Source: Streptomyces sp. S.PNR 29
GTDB lineage: Bacteria > Actinomycetota > Actinomycetes > Streptomycetales > Streptomycetaceae
Direction: 5' to 3'
Assembly (NCBI RefSeq): GCF_030386795.1
Contig: NZ_JANUQM010000016.1
Span: 93,298-157,297, forward strand
Length of the DNA stretch: 64,000 nt
Shown here: positions 46,961 to 56,139 of the stretch, piece by piece
Numbering within the stretch: position 1 is the first letter of the stretch
How the letters are laid out: every line of letters begins with the position of its first letter
Notes under the pieces: generated by a model
Databases searched by the model: none
What the model was told of the DNA's origin: nothing
What the model saw: only the letters and a program-made list of their open reading frames with translations
Translations under genes and position numbers: made by a program

Positions 46961-48049
46961 CTAAAGGGCGAGCGCCCGTCCGTCGGAGCGGGCGTGCAGC
47001 GGGGGTGCGCCCGGGGGCAGTTCGCGGCGCACGTAGTGGGTGGGGTCCTTCAACTGGCGCAGCACCGCCGGGACGATCTCCTTGTAGGCGGCCCACAGGG
47101 ACGGGTACGCGGGAGCCAGTTGGTCCTTGATCTCCTCGTGCAGCTCCGGCAGCCGGTGGTAGGGGATCATCGGGAACATGTGGTGCTCGACGTGGTAGTT
47201 CATGTTCCAGTACAGGAACCGGTTGATCCGGTTCATGTGCACCGTGCGGGTGTTGAGCCGGTGGTCGAGCACGTTCTCCCCCATGCCGGCGTGCTGGGTG
47301 AGGCCGTAGACATAGAGCATGTAGCCGCCGTACATCCGCGGCAGGCCGACGAACATCGCCGGCAGGATCGATCCGGTCAGCACGCAGGCGGTGATCACGG
47401 CGGCATAGACCGCCAGCCAGACGCGCGCCGTGCGGAACACCTTCTGCCGCTCGGTGTCGGGGACGAAGGTGCGCTGTTCGGCGGTGAGCCGTCCACACGC
47501 GTGCAGGACGGTGTCACGCATCGCCAGGGGCACGTCGACCAGGCCGAGGAAGTTGGCCAGGATGCGGGCCAGCCGGGCCGGCCGCATCACCTGGATCTCC
47601 GGGTCGCGGCCGAGGATCAGCGTGTCGGTGTGGTGCCGGGTGTGGCTCCAGCGTGACACGGTCGGATTCCTCATGACCATGAACGACGCCAGCCCGTACA
47701 CGGCGTCGTCGAGCCGGCGGTTCCTGAAGGCCGTGCCGTGGCCGCACTCGTGCCAGCGTGAGTCCGACGCCGAGCCGTACAGCACGCCGTAGGCGGCGAA
47801 GAAGGGCACCGCGAGCCAGCTGCCCCAGAAGACCGCGCCCAGTGTGCCGAACACCGCCATGGCGCCCAGCCAGATGACCGTGTCGCGGATCGCGGGGCCG
47901 TCCGAGCGGCGCATCAGCTCCTTCATCCGGCGGCGCGGCACCTCGCTGCGGAACCAGTCGGTGCCGCCCGCGAGCCCCGCCGCCTCCGCGCGTTCGCCCT
48001 CAGGACCGACGAGGCTGTAGCGCTGCAGACGTTCCCTGGACCTCACCAT
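46961..48049 (-). CDS. Membrane fatty acid desaturase/hydroxylase-type di-iron oxygenase
   Basis: A 362-residue integral membrane protein. The three histidine boxes of the superfamily are present: HECGH (His100, His104), HTRHH (136-140) and HVEHH (286-290), with an extra TQHAG His253. Hydrophobic helices lie around residues 55-95 and 210-250. ATG 48049 has GAGAGGAC upstream; an ATG at 48127 gives a poor N-terminus. With its own Rieske ferredoxin and reductase it is more likely a catabolic hydroxylase or monooxygenase than a lipid desaturase. First gene of the operon; a LacI-type palindrome lies 40 bases upstream. Confidence 0.88.
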   Translation of the reverse strand: MVRSRERLQRYSLVGPEGERAEAAGLAGGTDWFRSEVPRRRMKELMRRSDGPAIRDTVIWLGAMAVFGTLGAVFWGSWLAVPFFAAYGVLYGSASDSRWHECGHGTAFRNRRLDDAVYGLASFMVMRNPTVSRWSHTRHHTDTLILGRDPEIQVMRPARLARILANFLGLVDVPLAMRDTVLHACGRLTAEQRTFVPDTERQKVFRTARVWLAVYAAVITACVLTGSILPAMFVGLPRMYGGYMLYVYGLTQHAGMGENVLDHRLNTRTVHMNRINRFLYWNMNYHVEHHMFPMIPYHRLPELHEEIKDQLAPAYPSLWAAYKEIVPAVLRQLKDPTHYVRRELPPGAPPLHARSDGRALAL

Positions 48050-48088
48050 GCATCCCTGTCCTCTCCATCGAGCCGGCCATGCAGATGG

Positions 48089-48102
48089 TTGGAGCGCTCT
48101 AA
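48089..48102 (-). promoter_or_regulatory. LacI-type operator before the oxygenase operon
   Basis: TTGGAGCGCTCTAA, centred on the palindrome GAGCGCTC, lies 40 bases upstream of the oxygenase start and nearly matches the second site at 48282-48293. Confidence 0.75.
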
Positions 48103-48281
48103 TTCCGGTTATGGTGAAAGCGGCCACACGTCATGTCAAGACATACTGCCGCGATGAATCGACGGGATCTTCTACGGCAACGCGACGCTCCTGCTCCCTC
48201 CGGTGTAGCTTGGGCAGGCAGCGGGACGGTACGGAGGTGCACCGGTCGATCCAGAGAGCCGCCTTCCCGCGGTATCTCCGC

Positions 48282-48293
48282 TGGAGCGCTCCA
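48282..48293 (+). promoter_or_regulatory. LacI-type operator before the divergent lacI
   Basis: TGGAGCGCTCCA is a perfect 12-bp palindrome 50 bases before the TTG start of the divergent LacI gene, consistent with autoregulation. Confidence 0.8.
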
Positions 48294-48342
48294 CCGCCCC
48301 ACGCGGATCGGTTCGGTGTACAGGCGGCCGGCGGAGGCGACG

Positions 48343-49401
48343 TTGATCACTGCCCACAGCGGCGGACACGACGGCGACGGACGCGGGGGCAGGCGTCCGA
48401 CGATGGAGGACGTCGCCGAACGGGCCGGTGTGTCCAGGTCCTTGGTGTCACTGGTGCTGCGCGATTCCCCGAAGGTGAGCCGGGACAAGCGTGAAGCCGT
48501 GCTGCGTGCGGTGACGGAGCTCAACTACCGCACCAACTCCGCCGCCCGGAGCCTCGCCGAACGGCGCAGCCGGGCCGTCGGAGTACTGCTCAACGACCTC
48601 CACCAGCCGTGGTTCGCGGACATGCTCGGCGGACTCACCCCACCTCTGCACGCCCGCGGCCAGCGTCTGCTGCTCGGCGACGGACAGCTCAACCGCCTCA
48701 CCGACGAGGCCCTGACCGCGACCTTCCTGGAAATGGGGATCGACGGGCTGGTTCTGGCGGGCACGATGCCGCAGTCCCCGAACATCACCAAGATGGCGGG
48801 GGAGGTGCCGACGGTCGTGGTCGGCAGTCGTGACATGGACGCGCCGTGCGTGGACACGGTGGCCAATGACGACACGGCCGGGGGCGCTCTGGCGACCCGT
48901 CACCTGATCGAACTCGGCCACACGCGCATCGCCCACATCTCCGCCCCCACCGGAGCCGTCGGAACCCTGCGACAGCAGGCCTACGAAAACGAGATGCGGG
49001 CCCACGGGCTCGGCGCCCATATCGCCGTCGAGCCCGCCGACCTCACCGAGGAGACCGGCTACCGGGCGGCGCTGCGCCTGCTGAGCCGGACGGAACCGCC
49101 CACCGCGATCTTCGCCGCGAACGACCTGTCCTGCATGGGAGCGCTGGCCGCGGCAGCCGAACTCGGCATCGCGGTGCCCGACCGTCTGTCCCTGGTCGGC
49201 TACGACAACTCCCACCTGGCGAAGCTCCGTACCATCTGTCTGACCAGCGTGGACGGCGCCGCCGTCGAAGTGGGCCGACAGGCGGCCGAAGCCCTGCTCG
49301 CGCGTATCGAGGAACCCGCGCGTCCGGCCACCACCCGGCTGATCACGCCGGCACTCCAGGTCCGGGGCTCCACGGCCCCGCCGCCGTCCGGACGCGGATG
49401 A
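48343..49401 (+). CDS. LacI-family regulator of the oxygenase operon
   Basis: A 352-residue LacI regulator. Helix-turn-helix MEDVAERAGVSRSLVSLVLRDSPKVSRDKREAVLRAVTELNYRTNSAARSLAERRS, then the effector domain (VLVNDLHQPWF-like block VGVLLNDLHQPWFADMLGGL, FAANDLSCMGALAAAAELG, LSLVGYDNSHLAKL). The likely start is TTG 48343 with GGAGG five bases upstream; ATG 48402 would cut into the helix-turn-helix. It is divergent from the oxygenase operon with one operator close to each gene. It is clearly paralogous to the regulator at 53151-54176. Confidence 0.92.
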   Translation: MITAHSGGHDGDGRGGRRPTMEDVAERAGVSRSLVSLVLRDSPKVSRDKREAVLRAVTELNYRTNSAARSLAERRSRAVGVLLNDLHQPWFADMLGGLTPPLHARGQRLLLGDGQLNRLTDEALTATFLEMGIDGLVLAGTMPQSPNITKMAGEVPTVVVGSRDMDAPCVDTVANDDTAGGALATRHLIELGHTRIAHISAPTGAVGTLRQQAYENEMRAHGLGAHIAVEPADLTEETGYRAALRLLSRTEPPTAIFAANDLSCMGALAAAAELGIAVPDRLSLVGYDNSHLAKLRTICLTSVDGAAVEVGRQAAEALLARIEEPARPATTRLITPALQVRGSTAPPPSGRG

Positions 49402-49462
49402 GAGTGGCTCCGGGGGGGAAGCCGGTGCCCGGGGTTGCTCCGCCGGCGAGTGGACAAGGGGC

Positions 49463-49897
49463 TCAGTCGAGACAGAACTCGTTGCCCTCGATGTCCTGCA
49501 TCACGATGCACGACTCGTTGTCGTCATCGGCAAGCAGCGTTCGCACGTGTACCGCACCGAGCGCGACCAGTCGTGCGCATTCGGCCTCCAGCGTGGCGAG
49601 GCGCTCTTCACCCACGAGTCCGGTGCCGGCCCGCACGTCGAGATGCACCCGATTCTTGACGATCTTCCCTTCGGGAACGCGCTGGAAGAGCAAGCGCGGG
49701 CCCACGCCGGAGGGATCACTGCATGCGAAGTAGGTGACCTGATCCTCAGGCGGCAGCGAGCGATGGTAGTCCTCCCAAGTGGCGAACCCCTGCGGGACCG
49801 GCGGTACGGCATATCCCAACACCTCGCACCAGAAACCGGCGAGGCGCGCAGGTTCTGCGCAGTCGAAGGTGACCTGGAACTGCTTGATCGATGACAT
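49463..49897 (-). CDS. VOC-superfamily (glyoxalase-like) protein
   Basis: A 144-residue vicinal oxygen chelate protein: FQVTFDCAEPARLAGFWCEVLGYAVPP at the start, RLLFQRVPEGKIVKNRVHLDVRAG in the middle and MQDIEGNEFCLD at the end, the typical beta-alpha-beta-beta-beta pair with likely metal ligands in HLDV and NEFCL. Family members include glyoxalases, bleomycin-binding and antibiotic-resistance proteins and dioxygenases; the specific role is not visible. It converges with the LacI gene. Confidence 0.85.
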   Translation of the reverse strand: MSSIKQFQVTFDCAEPARLAGFWCEVLGYAVPPVPQGFATWEDYHRSLPPEDQVTYFACSDPSGVGPRLLFQRVPEGKIVKNRVHLDVRAGTGLVGEERLATLEAECARLVALGAVHVRTLLADDDNESCIVMQDIEGNEFCLD

Positions 49898-50003
49898 CGG
49901 CGAACCATAGCAAGGGGACTCTGTTGCTCATCTCCCGGCGCGGACCGGCCTGTTGGCGGGAGCAAGAACTCCTCCCCCGACAACCGCCTGGCATGATCGA
50001 CAC

Positions 50004-50669
50004 GTGACCGAACCTGGGCGGCCGGGCCGCATGAAGTACGTGCTGTTCGATGTCGATGGCACGTTGATCGACGCCGTGAGCAACCAGCGCCGGGTCTGGG
50101 GAACCTGGGCGATGCGGTACGGGCTGGATGCCGACGAGGTCTACCGGGTGGCTCTGCGGACGCGGCCGATGGAGACGTTCGCTGAGGTCGCCGCCGACCG
50201 TGATCCGAGCGAGTGCCTGGCCCTGCTGCACGAACTGGAGGACGAGGACGTGCGGTCCGGCGTCTATGCGGCTTTCGACGGCGCGTCGGAGCTGTTGCAC
50301 GGCCTGCCGCCGGGTGCCTGGGCGCTGGTGACCTCGAACTACGAGCACCGGGTGCGTGGCCGTTTCCTGCGCACGGGCCTGCCGGTGCCGGACGTGATCG
50401 TGGACGCGGCCGCTGTGGAAGAGGGCAAGCCCTCTCCCGTGCCGTATCTGCAGGCCGCTGCACGGCTGGGTGCCGAGCCAGGGGACTGCCTGGTCATCGA
50501 GGACGCCCCGTCCGGAGTGCGGTCCGGGCTGAGCGCCGGGATGACGGTGTGGGGCGTGAACGCCGCTGCCGCGGTGGAGGGCGTGCATCGCCACTTCGTC
50601 AGCCTGCGTGACGCAGTCCCTCACATCCTGGCCCGCATGTCCGGCCCACAGGAGGATGCCGGAGTCTGA
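50004..50669 (+). CDS. HAD-superfamily phosphatase
   Basis: A 221-residue haloacid dehalogenase-like hydrolase with all four motifs: I, LFDVDGTLID (nucleophile Asp); II, LVTSNYE; III, Lys in EEGKPSPVPYL; IV, VIEDAPSGVRSGLSAGM. The helical cap insertion (VWGTWAMRYGLDADEVY onward) places it with phosphoglycolate/sugar phosphatases. GTG 50004 is used; ATG 50031 is possible. Neither has a clear ribosome site. The substrate is unknown. Confidence 0.88.
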   Translation: MTEPGRPGRMKYVLFDVDGTLIDAVSNQRRVWGTWAMRYGLDADEVYRVALRTRPMETFAEVAADRDPSECLALLHELEDEDVRSGVYAAFDGASELLHGLPPGAWALVTSNYEHRVRGRFLRTGLPVPDVIVDAAAVEEGKPSPVPYLQAAARLGAEPGDCLVIEDAPSGVRSGLSAGMTVWGVNAAAAVEGVHRHFVSLRDAVPHILARMSGPQEDAGV

Positions 50670-50820
50670 GCCCTTCCGCCGGCACCGGACAGTACTGGGA
50701 GGTCGTCTTTGCCTGGGTGGGGCACAGCGATCCGGGGTTCGTCCCGGAAACGACCAAGGGCCCCGTCCCACCGCAGTGGAACAAGGCCCCGACCTGGGCA
50801 GATACCCCCCAGGTACTCTG

Positions 50821-50894
<74 letters not shown>

Positions 50895-51000
50895 GCGCGC
50901 TTCACCCGGAGTTCCGCGTGATCGCGCAGGTCGAGCCTACCTCATGCGTGCGACAGGCTCCGGCTCGGCCAGGAGGTCGGTGTGCCTGTAGTCGCCACGG

Positions 51001-51855
51001 TCAGGACGCGCGGTAGAGCGAGGTCAGCAGTTCCAGCACGGCCTGTGTGGCGGGATGGGGGTCGTCCTGCCACCAGGCGAGCCGTACGGCGATGGGCTCG
51101 GCGTCCGGCACCGGCCGGTAGACGACACCGGGCCGCGGGTACTGGTTGGCGGTCGACTCCGCGGTCATGCCGACGCAGCGGCCCGTGGAGATCACGGTCA
51201 GCCAGTCGTCCACGTCGTGCGTCTCCTCGATGGCCGGGCGGGCGTCCGGCGACCACAGGTCCGGAGTGGCGGTGCCGGTGCGGCGGTCGACGAGGAGCGT
51301 ACGGCCCGTGAGGTCCGCCAGCCGCACCGAGCGGCGCCGGGCCAGCTGGTCGTCGGAGGCCAGGGCGCACAGCCGCCGCTCCAGCCCCACGATGGCCGAC
51401 CCGAACCGCCGGTCGTCGAGCGGACGGCGTACGACGGCCAGGTCGCAGGCGCCCTCCGCGAGGCCGGCCGAGGGCGAGTTGACGCGCACCAGGTGCAGCT
51501 CCGTCTCCGGGTGCTCGGCGCCCCAGCGGCGCTGGAATGCGAGGGTGTGCCGGCCGAGCGCCGCCCAGGCGTACCCGATCCGCAGATGGGCGTGGCCGGA
51601 CAGGGCGTCCCGCACCAGATCGTCCACCTCGGCGAGCACCCGCCGGGCGTGCGCCAGCACGCGCAGTCCGGTGCTCGTCGGCGTCACCGCGCGCGAGGTC
51701 CGTCTGAGCAGCCGTACGCCCAGGGCCCCTTCGAGGGAGGCCAGCGTGCGGGAGACGGCAGCCTGCGAGACGCCGAGTGCGAGGGCGGCGTCGGTGAAGG
51801 TGCCCTCGTCGACGATCGCGACGAGACAGCGCAACTGCCTCAGCTCCACATCCAT
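51001..51855 (-). CDS. LysR-family transcriptional regulator
   Basis: A 284-residue LysR regulator. Helix-turn-helix MDVELRQLRCLVAIVDEGTFTDAALALGVSQAAVSRTLASLEGALGVRLLRRTSRAVTPTSTG, followed by a type-2 periplasmic-binding effector domain. ATG 51855 is chosen because it starts exactly at the domain; TATACG just upstream may be its -10. Divergent from an EamA transporter gene with 68 bases between, the classic arrangement in which the LysR protein controls the neighbouring transporter. Confidence 0.93.
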   Translation of the reverse strand: MDVELRQLRCLVAIVDEGTFTDAALALGVSQAAVSRTLASLEGALGVRLLRRTSRAVTPTSTGLRVLAHARRVLAEVDDLVRDALSGHAHLRIGYAWAALGRHTLAFQRRWGAEHPETELHLVRVNSPSAGLAEGACDLAVVRRPLDDRRFGSAIVGLERRLCALASDDQLARRRSVRLADLTGRTLLVDRRTGTATPDLWSPDARPAIEETHDVDDWLTVISTGRCVGMTAESTANQYPRPGVVYRPVPDAEPIAVRLAWWQDDPHPATQAVLELLTSLYRAS

Positions 51856-51923
51856 GAGCGCAGCGTATAGATCGAACAGCGAATGCATTTTGCGCAAGTC
51901 CCGGGCGGGGGCACGATCAGCGC
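51856..51923. promoter_or_regulatory. Divergent LysR/EamA promoter region
   Basis: Short AT-richer spacer. The segment TGCATTTTGCGCA (51883-51895 approximately) is a near-dyad of the size of a LysR site. Exact boundaries are uncertain. Confidence 0.35.
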
Positions 51924-52811
51924 ATGCAAGAAGCCCCCGCACACCCCGTGAAAGCGCCCGCGACACCGCAGTTGCCGTCCCGCAACCGCCTGGCGGGGGT
52001 GGCCACGATGGTCGGCAGCGGGCTGTCCAACCAGACCGGGGCTGCGATCGGCGCGCTCGCCTTCCCCGTCATCGGGCCCGTCGGCGTGGTCGCGGTGCGC
52101 CAGTACGTCGCCGCGGCGGTGCTCCTGGCCGTCAGCCGTCCCCGGCTGCGGTCGTTCACCTGGCGGCAGTGGTGGCCCGTGCTGCTGCTGGCCGTGGTGT
52201 TCGGGACGATGAACCTGTCCCTGTACAGCGCGGTCGACCGCATCGGCCTCGGGCTGGCGGTGACGCTGGAGTTCCTCGGCCCGCTGACGATCGCCCTGCT
52301 GGCCACCCGGCGGCGCGTGGACGTGTGCTGTGCGCTGGTCGCCGCGGCGGGGGTCGTCACGCTGATGCGGCCGCAGGCCTCCACCGACTGTCTCGGCATG
52401 GGGCTGGGGCTGTTGGCCGCCGTGTGCTGGGCGTCGTACATCCTGCTCAACCACACCGTCGGCCGACGTGTCCCGGGCGCGCAGGGGTCGGCGGCCGCGG
52501 CCGGGGTGTCGGCCGTGCTGTTCCTGCCGATCGGGTTCGTCGTGGCCCTCCACCATCCGCCGACGGCGGGGGCCGCCGGGTGTGCCGTGGCCGCCGGGGT
52601 GCTCTCCTCGGCCGTGCCCTACCTCGCCGACCTGTTCACCCTGCGCCGGGTGCCACCCGCGGCCTTCGGTCTGTTCATGAGCGTCAACCCGGTCCTCGCG
52701 GCCGTGGTCGGCCGGGTCGTCCTCGGGCAGCACCTGGGCGGGCCGGAGTGGGCGGGTATCGCGGCGGTGGTCGGGGCGAACGCGCTCAGCATCCTGACGT
52801 CGCGCAGGTGA
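51924..52811 (+). CDS. EamA-family (drug/metabolite) transporter
   Basis: A 295-residue membrane protein with ten predicted helices in two EamA repeats: first GVATMVGSGLSNQTGAAIGALAFP...LEFLGPLTIALL, second GMGLGLLAAVCWASYILLNHTVG...FMSVNPVLAAVVGRVVLGQ. RhtA/YddG-like proteins of this type export amino acids or metabolites. It is the probable target of the divergent LysR regulator. Confidence 0.9.
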   Translation: MQEAPAHPVKAPATPQLPSRNRLAGVATMVGSGLSNQTGAAIGALAFPVIGPVGVVAVRQYVAAAVLLAVSRPRLRSFTWRQWWPVLLLAVVFGTMNLSLYSAVDRIGLGLAVTLEFLGPLTIALLATRRRVDVCCALVAAAGVVTLMRPQASTDCLGMGLGLLAAVCWASYILLNHTVGRRVPGAQGSAAAAGVSAVLFLPIGFVVALHHPPTAGAAGCAVAAGVLSSAVPYLADLFTLRRVPPAAFGLFMSVNPVLAAVVGRVVLGQHLGGPEWAGIAAVVGANALSILTSRR

Positions 52812-53150
52812 CGGGCGGGCCGGTACGCGAAAGCCCCGGGGCGCGTGGATCGGCGCGGTTTCCTCCCCGGCCGCGCTTCGGACCGGACCATGCGAGCCGC
52901 CGTATCAACCAGGCGGACCGGGGCACGACCTGACAGGAGGTCACGCGGAGAGTGGGAAGTCGAGCGGAATCCCGGCGTGGCAGACGAAGCCGGCGGCCCG
53001 GTGAAGCGACAGCCCCGCCACGGCCAGTCAGACGCTCCTGCCTGGCCGGCCCGGCCGGCCAAGGGAGACTCGGCCATCGCCTCCCGTCCTCCGCGGCGGA
53101 GCGGGCCTTCGTTCCGGCGTCGGCGCCGGGGGCCGCCGAGAAGGCCGTCG
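52812..53150. other. Intergenic stretch between convergent genes
   Basis: 339 bases between the ends of the EamA and LacI genes. I see no gene, tRNA or strong hairpin; an AGGAGG-like sequence near 52935 is not followed by a credible reading frame. Confidence 0.5.
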
Positions 53151-54176
53151 TCACCTTCGACGCTTGGCGGCGGTCCTCCGGGGCGGCGGGGCCGTCGTCC
53201 CGCGGATCTCCAGTGTCGGCGCGGCGAGGTGGACGCGTCCCTCTCCCCCCGGCGTGTCCATGCGGTCGAGGAGGCAGCGGGCCGCGCGGCGGCCGACCTC
53301 GTGGCCGGCGCTGTCGACGGTGGTGAGCCACACGTGGCGCAGCCGGGAGATGCTGGTGTTGTCGTAGCCGATCACGGACAGGTCGTGCGGGACGCGCAGA
53401 CCCAGTTCCTCGGCTGCCGACACGGCGCCGACGGAGGCGATGTCGTTGACGGCGAAGACGGCGGTGGGCCGGTCGGCGCGGCTGAGCAGCCGGACGGTGG
53501 TGCGGTAGCCGCCCTCCTCGGTCATGTCACTGGGCTCGACCAGCGCCTGGTCCGCGAGGCCGTGTTCGCCCATGGTCGCCTCGAAGCTGCGCCGGCGCAG
53601 CTCGCCGACGGCGCCGAACCCCGCGATGTGCGCGATGCGGCGGTGACCGAGGCCGACGAGGTGCTCGGTGACCAGCCGTGCGCCCTGCGCGTCGTCGTTG
53701 GCGACGACGTCCACGCCGGGCGGCACCGGCTCGTGGGCACCCGCGACGACGACCGGTATGCGAGCGGCGACCGCCCCGAGCGCGGCCGGGTCGGGCAGTG
53801 TGCCGACCACGACCAGGCCGTCGACGCCGAGGTCCAGGAAGGGATCGGTGGGATCCTGGCCGGTGCGGCGGTTCAGGCGGGCGTCGGCGAGCAGCATGTG
53901 CAGGCCGTTGTCGTGCAGCAGGGAGTTCAGCCCGTCGAGGAGGTCGACGAACCAGGGGTTGCGCAGGTCGTTGAGGAGGACGCCGATCGTGCGCGTGCGC
54001 TGCTCGCTGAGGCTGCGCGCGGCCGCGTTCGGCCGGTAGCCGAGCTCCCGTACGGCCCGCAGCACCGCCTCCCGCTTCTCCGGCCGGACCTGCTCGGAGC
54101 CGCGCAGCACCAGCGAGACCAGCGACTTGGAGACACCTGCGCGTTCGGCCACGTCTCGGATGGTCGGCGCTCTCAT
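53151..54176 (-). CDS. LacI-family transcriptional regulator
   Basis: A 341-residue LacI regulator: MRAPTIRDVAERAGVSKSLVSLVLRGSEQVRPEKREAVLRAVRELGYRPNAAARSLSEQ, then IGVLLNDLRNPWFVDLLDGLNSLL, FAVNDIASVGAVSAAEELG and LSVIGYDNTSISRL. It is close in sequence to the regulator at 48343 over its whole length. It is divergent from a Gfo/Idh/MocA oxidoreductase gene with 111 bases between that contain two related palindromes, so it probably represses both itself and that gene. Confidence 0.93.
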   Translation of the reverse strand: MRAPTIRDVAERAGVSKSLVSLVLRGSEQVRPEKREAVLRAVRELGYRPNAAARSLSEQRTRTIGVLLNDLRNPWFVDLLDGLNSLLHDNGLHMLLADARLNRRTGQDPTDPFLDLGVDGLVVVGTLPDPAALGAVAARIPVVVAGAHEPVPPGVDVVANDDAQGARLVTEHLVGLGHRRIAHIAGFGAVGELRRRSFEATMGEHGLADQALVEPSDMTEEGGYRTTVRLLSRADRPTAVFAVNDIASVGAVSAAEELGLRVPHDLSVIGYDNTSISRLRHVWLTTVDSAGHEVGRRAARCLLDRMDTPGGEGRVHLAAPTLEIRGTTAPPPRRTAAKRRR

Positions 54177-54180
54177 GCAT

Positions 54181-54274
54181 TGGACCGTTCCATGAGTCGC
54201 CTCGCCTTGTCAAAGGGTTGACATCGCTGCATCAGGGCCCACAGGGTGGGCTGGAACGTTGATGGACCGGTCCA
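54181..54274. promoter_or_regulatory. Two LacI-type operators between lacI and the oxidoreductase gene
   Basis: TGGACCGTTCCA (54181-54192, one mismatch dyad, adjoining the LacI start) and TGGACCGGTCCA (54263-54274, perfect, 14 bases before the oxidoreductase start) flank the divergent promoters. The TGGA/TCCA ends match the operators at 48282, but the centre is CCGG instead of GCGC. Confidence 0.8.
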
Positions 54275-54287
54275 AAGAGGGGCTCTC

Positions 54288-55454
54288 ATGGTGGTGGACA
54301 CGCTCGGCGTCGCCGTCGTCGGTTTCGGCTGGATGGGCCGGGTGCACACCCAGGCGTACGCCCGCGTCCCGCACCACTATCCGCACCTCTCCCTGCGTCC
54401 GGAACTCGTGACCGTCGCCGAGGAGGTGCCGGGCCGGGCCGAGGAGGCCGCCGCGCAGTTCGGGTTCGCCTCGACGACCCGTGACTGGCGTGAGGTGGCC
54501 GCCGATCCGCGCGTCAAGGCGGTCAGCATCACCGCCCCGAACTTCCTGCACCGCGAGATCGGCGTCGCGATGGCCGAGGCCGGCAAGCACATCTGGATCG
54601 AGAAGCCGGTGGGCCTGACGGCCGAGGACGCCCGCGCGGTGGCCGACGCGGTCGCCAAGGCCGGTGTGCAGGGCGCGGTCGGCTTCAACTACCGCAACGC
54701 GCCCGCTGTCGAGGCCGCCCGTGATCTGATCGCGTCCGGCGAGATCGGCAGCGTCACCCATGTCCGCATCCGCCTGTTCAGCGACTACGCGGCGCACCCG
54801 GAGGGCGCCCTGACCTGGCGGTACGAGCGGGAGCGGGGCGGCAGCGGAGTGCTCGGCGACCTCGCCTCCCACGGCGCGGACCTCGCCCGGTTCCTGCTCG
54901 GCGACATCGCGTCCCTGACCGCCGACACGGCGATCTTCCTGCCGGAGAGGGCCCGCCCGGCCGGCGCCACCGCGGGCCACAGCCGGGCGACGGGCGGTGA
55001 GCTCGGGCCGGTCGAGAACGAGGACTACGTGAGCTGCCTGCTGCGCTTCGCCTCCGGCGCCCGTGGCGTCCTGGAGGCCTGCCGGGTCTCGGTCGGCGAG
55101 CAGAACAACTACGGCTTCGAGGTGCACGGCACCCAGGGCGCGGTGTTCTGGGACTTCCGCCGGATGAACGAGCTGGGGATCAGCCGGGGTACGACCTACC
55201 AGGACCAGCCGGTCAGCGCGGTGTACGTCGGCCCGGGGCACGGCGAGTTCGCCGCCTTCCAGCCGGGCGCCGCGAACGCCATGGGCTACGACGACCTGAA
55301 GGTGATCGAGGCCTACCGCTTCCTGCGCTCGATCGCCGAGGGAACCCCGTACGGGGCCACCCTCGCGGACGCCGTGCACAGCGCCGCCGCGCTGGACGCG
55401 ATGGCGCGGTCGGCTCGAAGCGGTGCCTGGGTGACGGTGGACTCGCCGTCGTGA
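54288..55454 (+). CDS. Gfo/Idh/MocA-family NAD(P)-dependent oxidoreductase
   Basis: A 388-residue sugar/polyol dehydrogenase. Nucleotide-binding GVAVVGFGWMGRVHTQAY at the N-terminus, the conserved WIEKPVGLT (EKP catalytic Lys) and GVLGDLASHGADLARFLLG with probable catalytic Asp/His, then the mixed beta domain. ATG 54288 has AGAGGGG upstream; longer starts are unlikely. Transcribed divergently from a LacI regulator with an operator right before it. Substrate is probably a sugar, inositol or derivative. Confidence 0.9.
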   Translation: MVVDTLGVAVVGFGWMGRVHTQAYARVPHHYPHLSLRPELVTVAEEVPGRAEEAAAQFGFASTTRDWREVAADPRVKAVSITAPNFLHREIGVAMAEAGKHIWIEKPVGLTAEDARAVADAVAKAGVQGAVGFNYRNAPAVEAARDLIASGEIGSVTHVRIRLFSDYAAHPEGALTWRYERERGGSGVLGDLASHGADLARFLLGDIASLTADTAIFLPERARPAGATAGHSRATGGELGPVENEDYVSCLLRFASGARGVLEACRVSVGEQNNYGFEVHGTQGAVFWDFRRMNELGISRGTTYQDQPVSAVYVGPGHGEFAAFQPGAANAMGYDDLKVIEAYRFLRSIAEGTPYGATLADAVHSAAALDAMARSARSGAWVTVDSPS

Positions 55455-55460
55455 CCGGGG

Positions 55461-56072
55461 TCAGCGTGCCCGGCGAGCCCGTCGGCCGAGGATGATCTTG
55501 GCCGGGATCAGGACGAGCCACCACAGAATGGCCCCGGACCCCATCACCAAGGTGAGCGGAATGGTGAGGAGGAACACCGCCACCGTCGTGGCGAGGTCGA
55601 GGCCGTATTGCCCGAAGCCCGCCTCCGGGGTCGCGGCGTCGCGCAGCCAGGGGCGCCGGTCCAGGACCACGAGCAGCGCGAGATGGCCGGCGCCGAGCGA
55701 GGCGACCGCCGCCGCGTAGACGGCGACCGAGACGGCTTCGTCGCCGTAGTCGGAGATCAGCCTGGTGGGGAAGGGCAGCAGCGCCGCGACGCCCAGACCG
55801 AACATGGACAGGGTGATCACCTGCCGGTCCACCTGCCGGACGGTGCGGAAGATCTGCCGGTGCCCGCGCCAGAAGCCGGCCAGCACCACGAAGCTGAGCG
55901 CGTAGGCCCCCAGTTCCGGGACGAGTTCGCGCAGTGCCTCGTGGTACTGCGCGGAGGTCAGCCCTCTCGGCACGGTGAGATCCAGGACGAGCAGGGTGAT
56001 GGCGATGGCGAACACGCCGTCGGCCAGCGCGATCAACCGCTCGGGCCCGCCGTCCGGGGGTGACTTCCACAT
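55461..56072 (-). CDS. TMEM175-family (DUF1211) potassium channel-like protein
   Basis: A 203-residue membrane protein with six helices. The first helix begins PERLIALADGVFAIAITLLVLDL, the signature region of the TMEM175/DUF1211 family (R...FSD in most members; here ALAD replaces the FSD triad's first residues). Bacterial TMEM175 proteins form tetrameric K+ channels. It ends seven bases from the convergent oxidoreductase gene's stop. Whether it conducts K+ with the altered motif is open. Confidence 0.85.
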   Translation of the reverse strand: MWKSPPDGGPERLIALADGVFAIAITLLVLDLTVPRGLTSAQYHEALRELVPELGAYALSFVVLAGFWRGHRQIFRTVRQVDRQVITLSMFGLGVAALLPFPTRLISDYGDEAVSVAVYAAAVASLGAGHLALLVVLDRRPWLRDAATPEAGFGQYGLDLATTVAVFLLTIPLTLVMGSGAILWWLVLIPAKIILGRRARRAR

Positions 56073-56139
56073 GCGGTCGACGGTAGGGAGCCGAGGCCCG
56101 CCACGCGGTCGTACACGCCCGGTCCGTCGCTGAGGCGGG

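Noticed and set aside
52845..54221. Plus-strand frame of 458 codons opposite the LacI gene
   Set aside because: Antisense shadow; the LacI protein on the minus strand is unmistakable.
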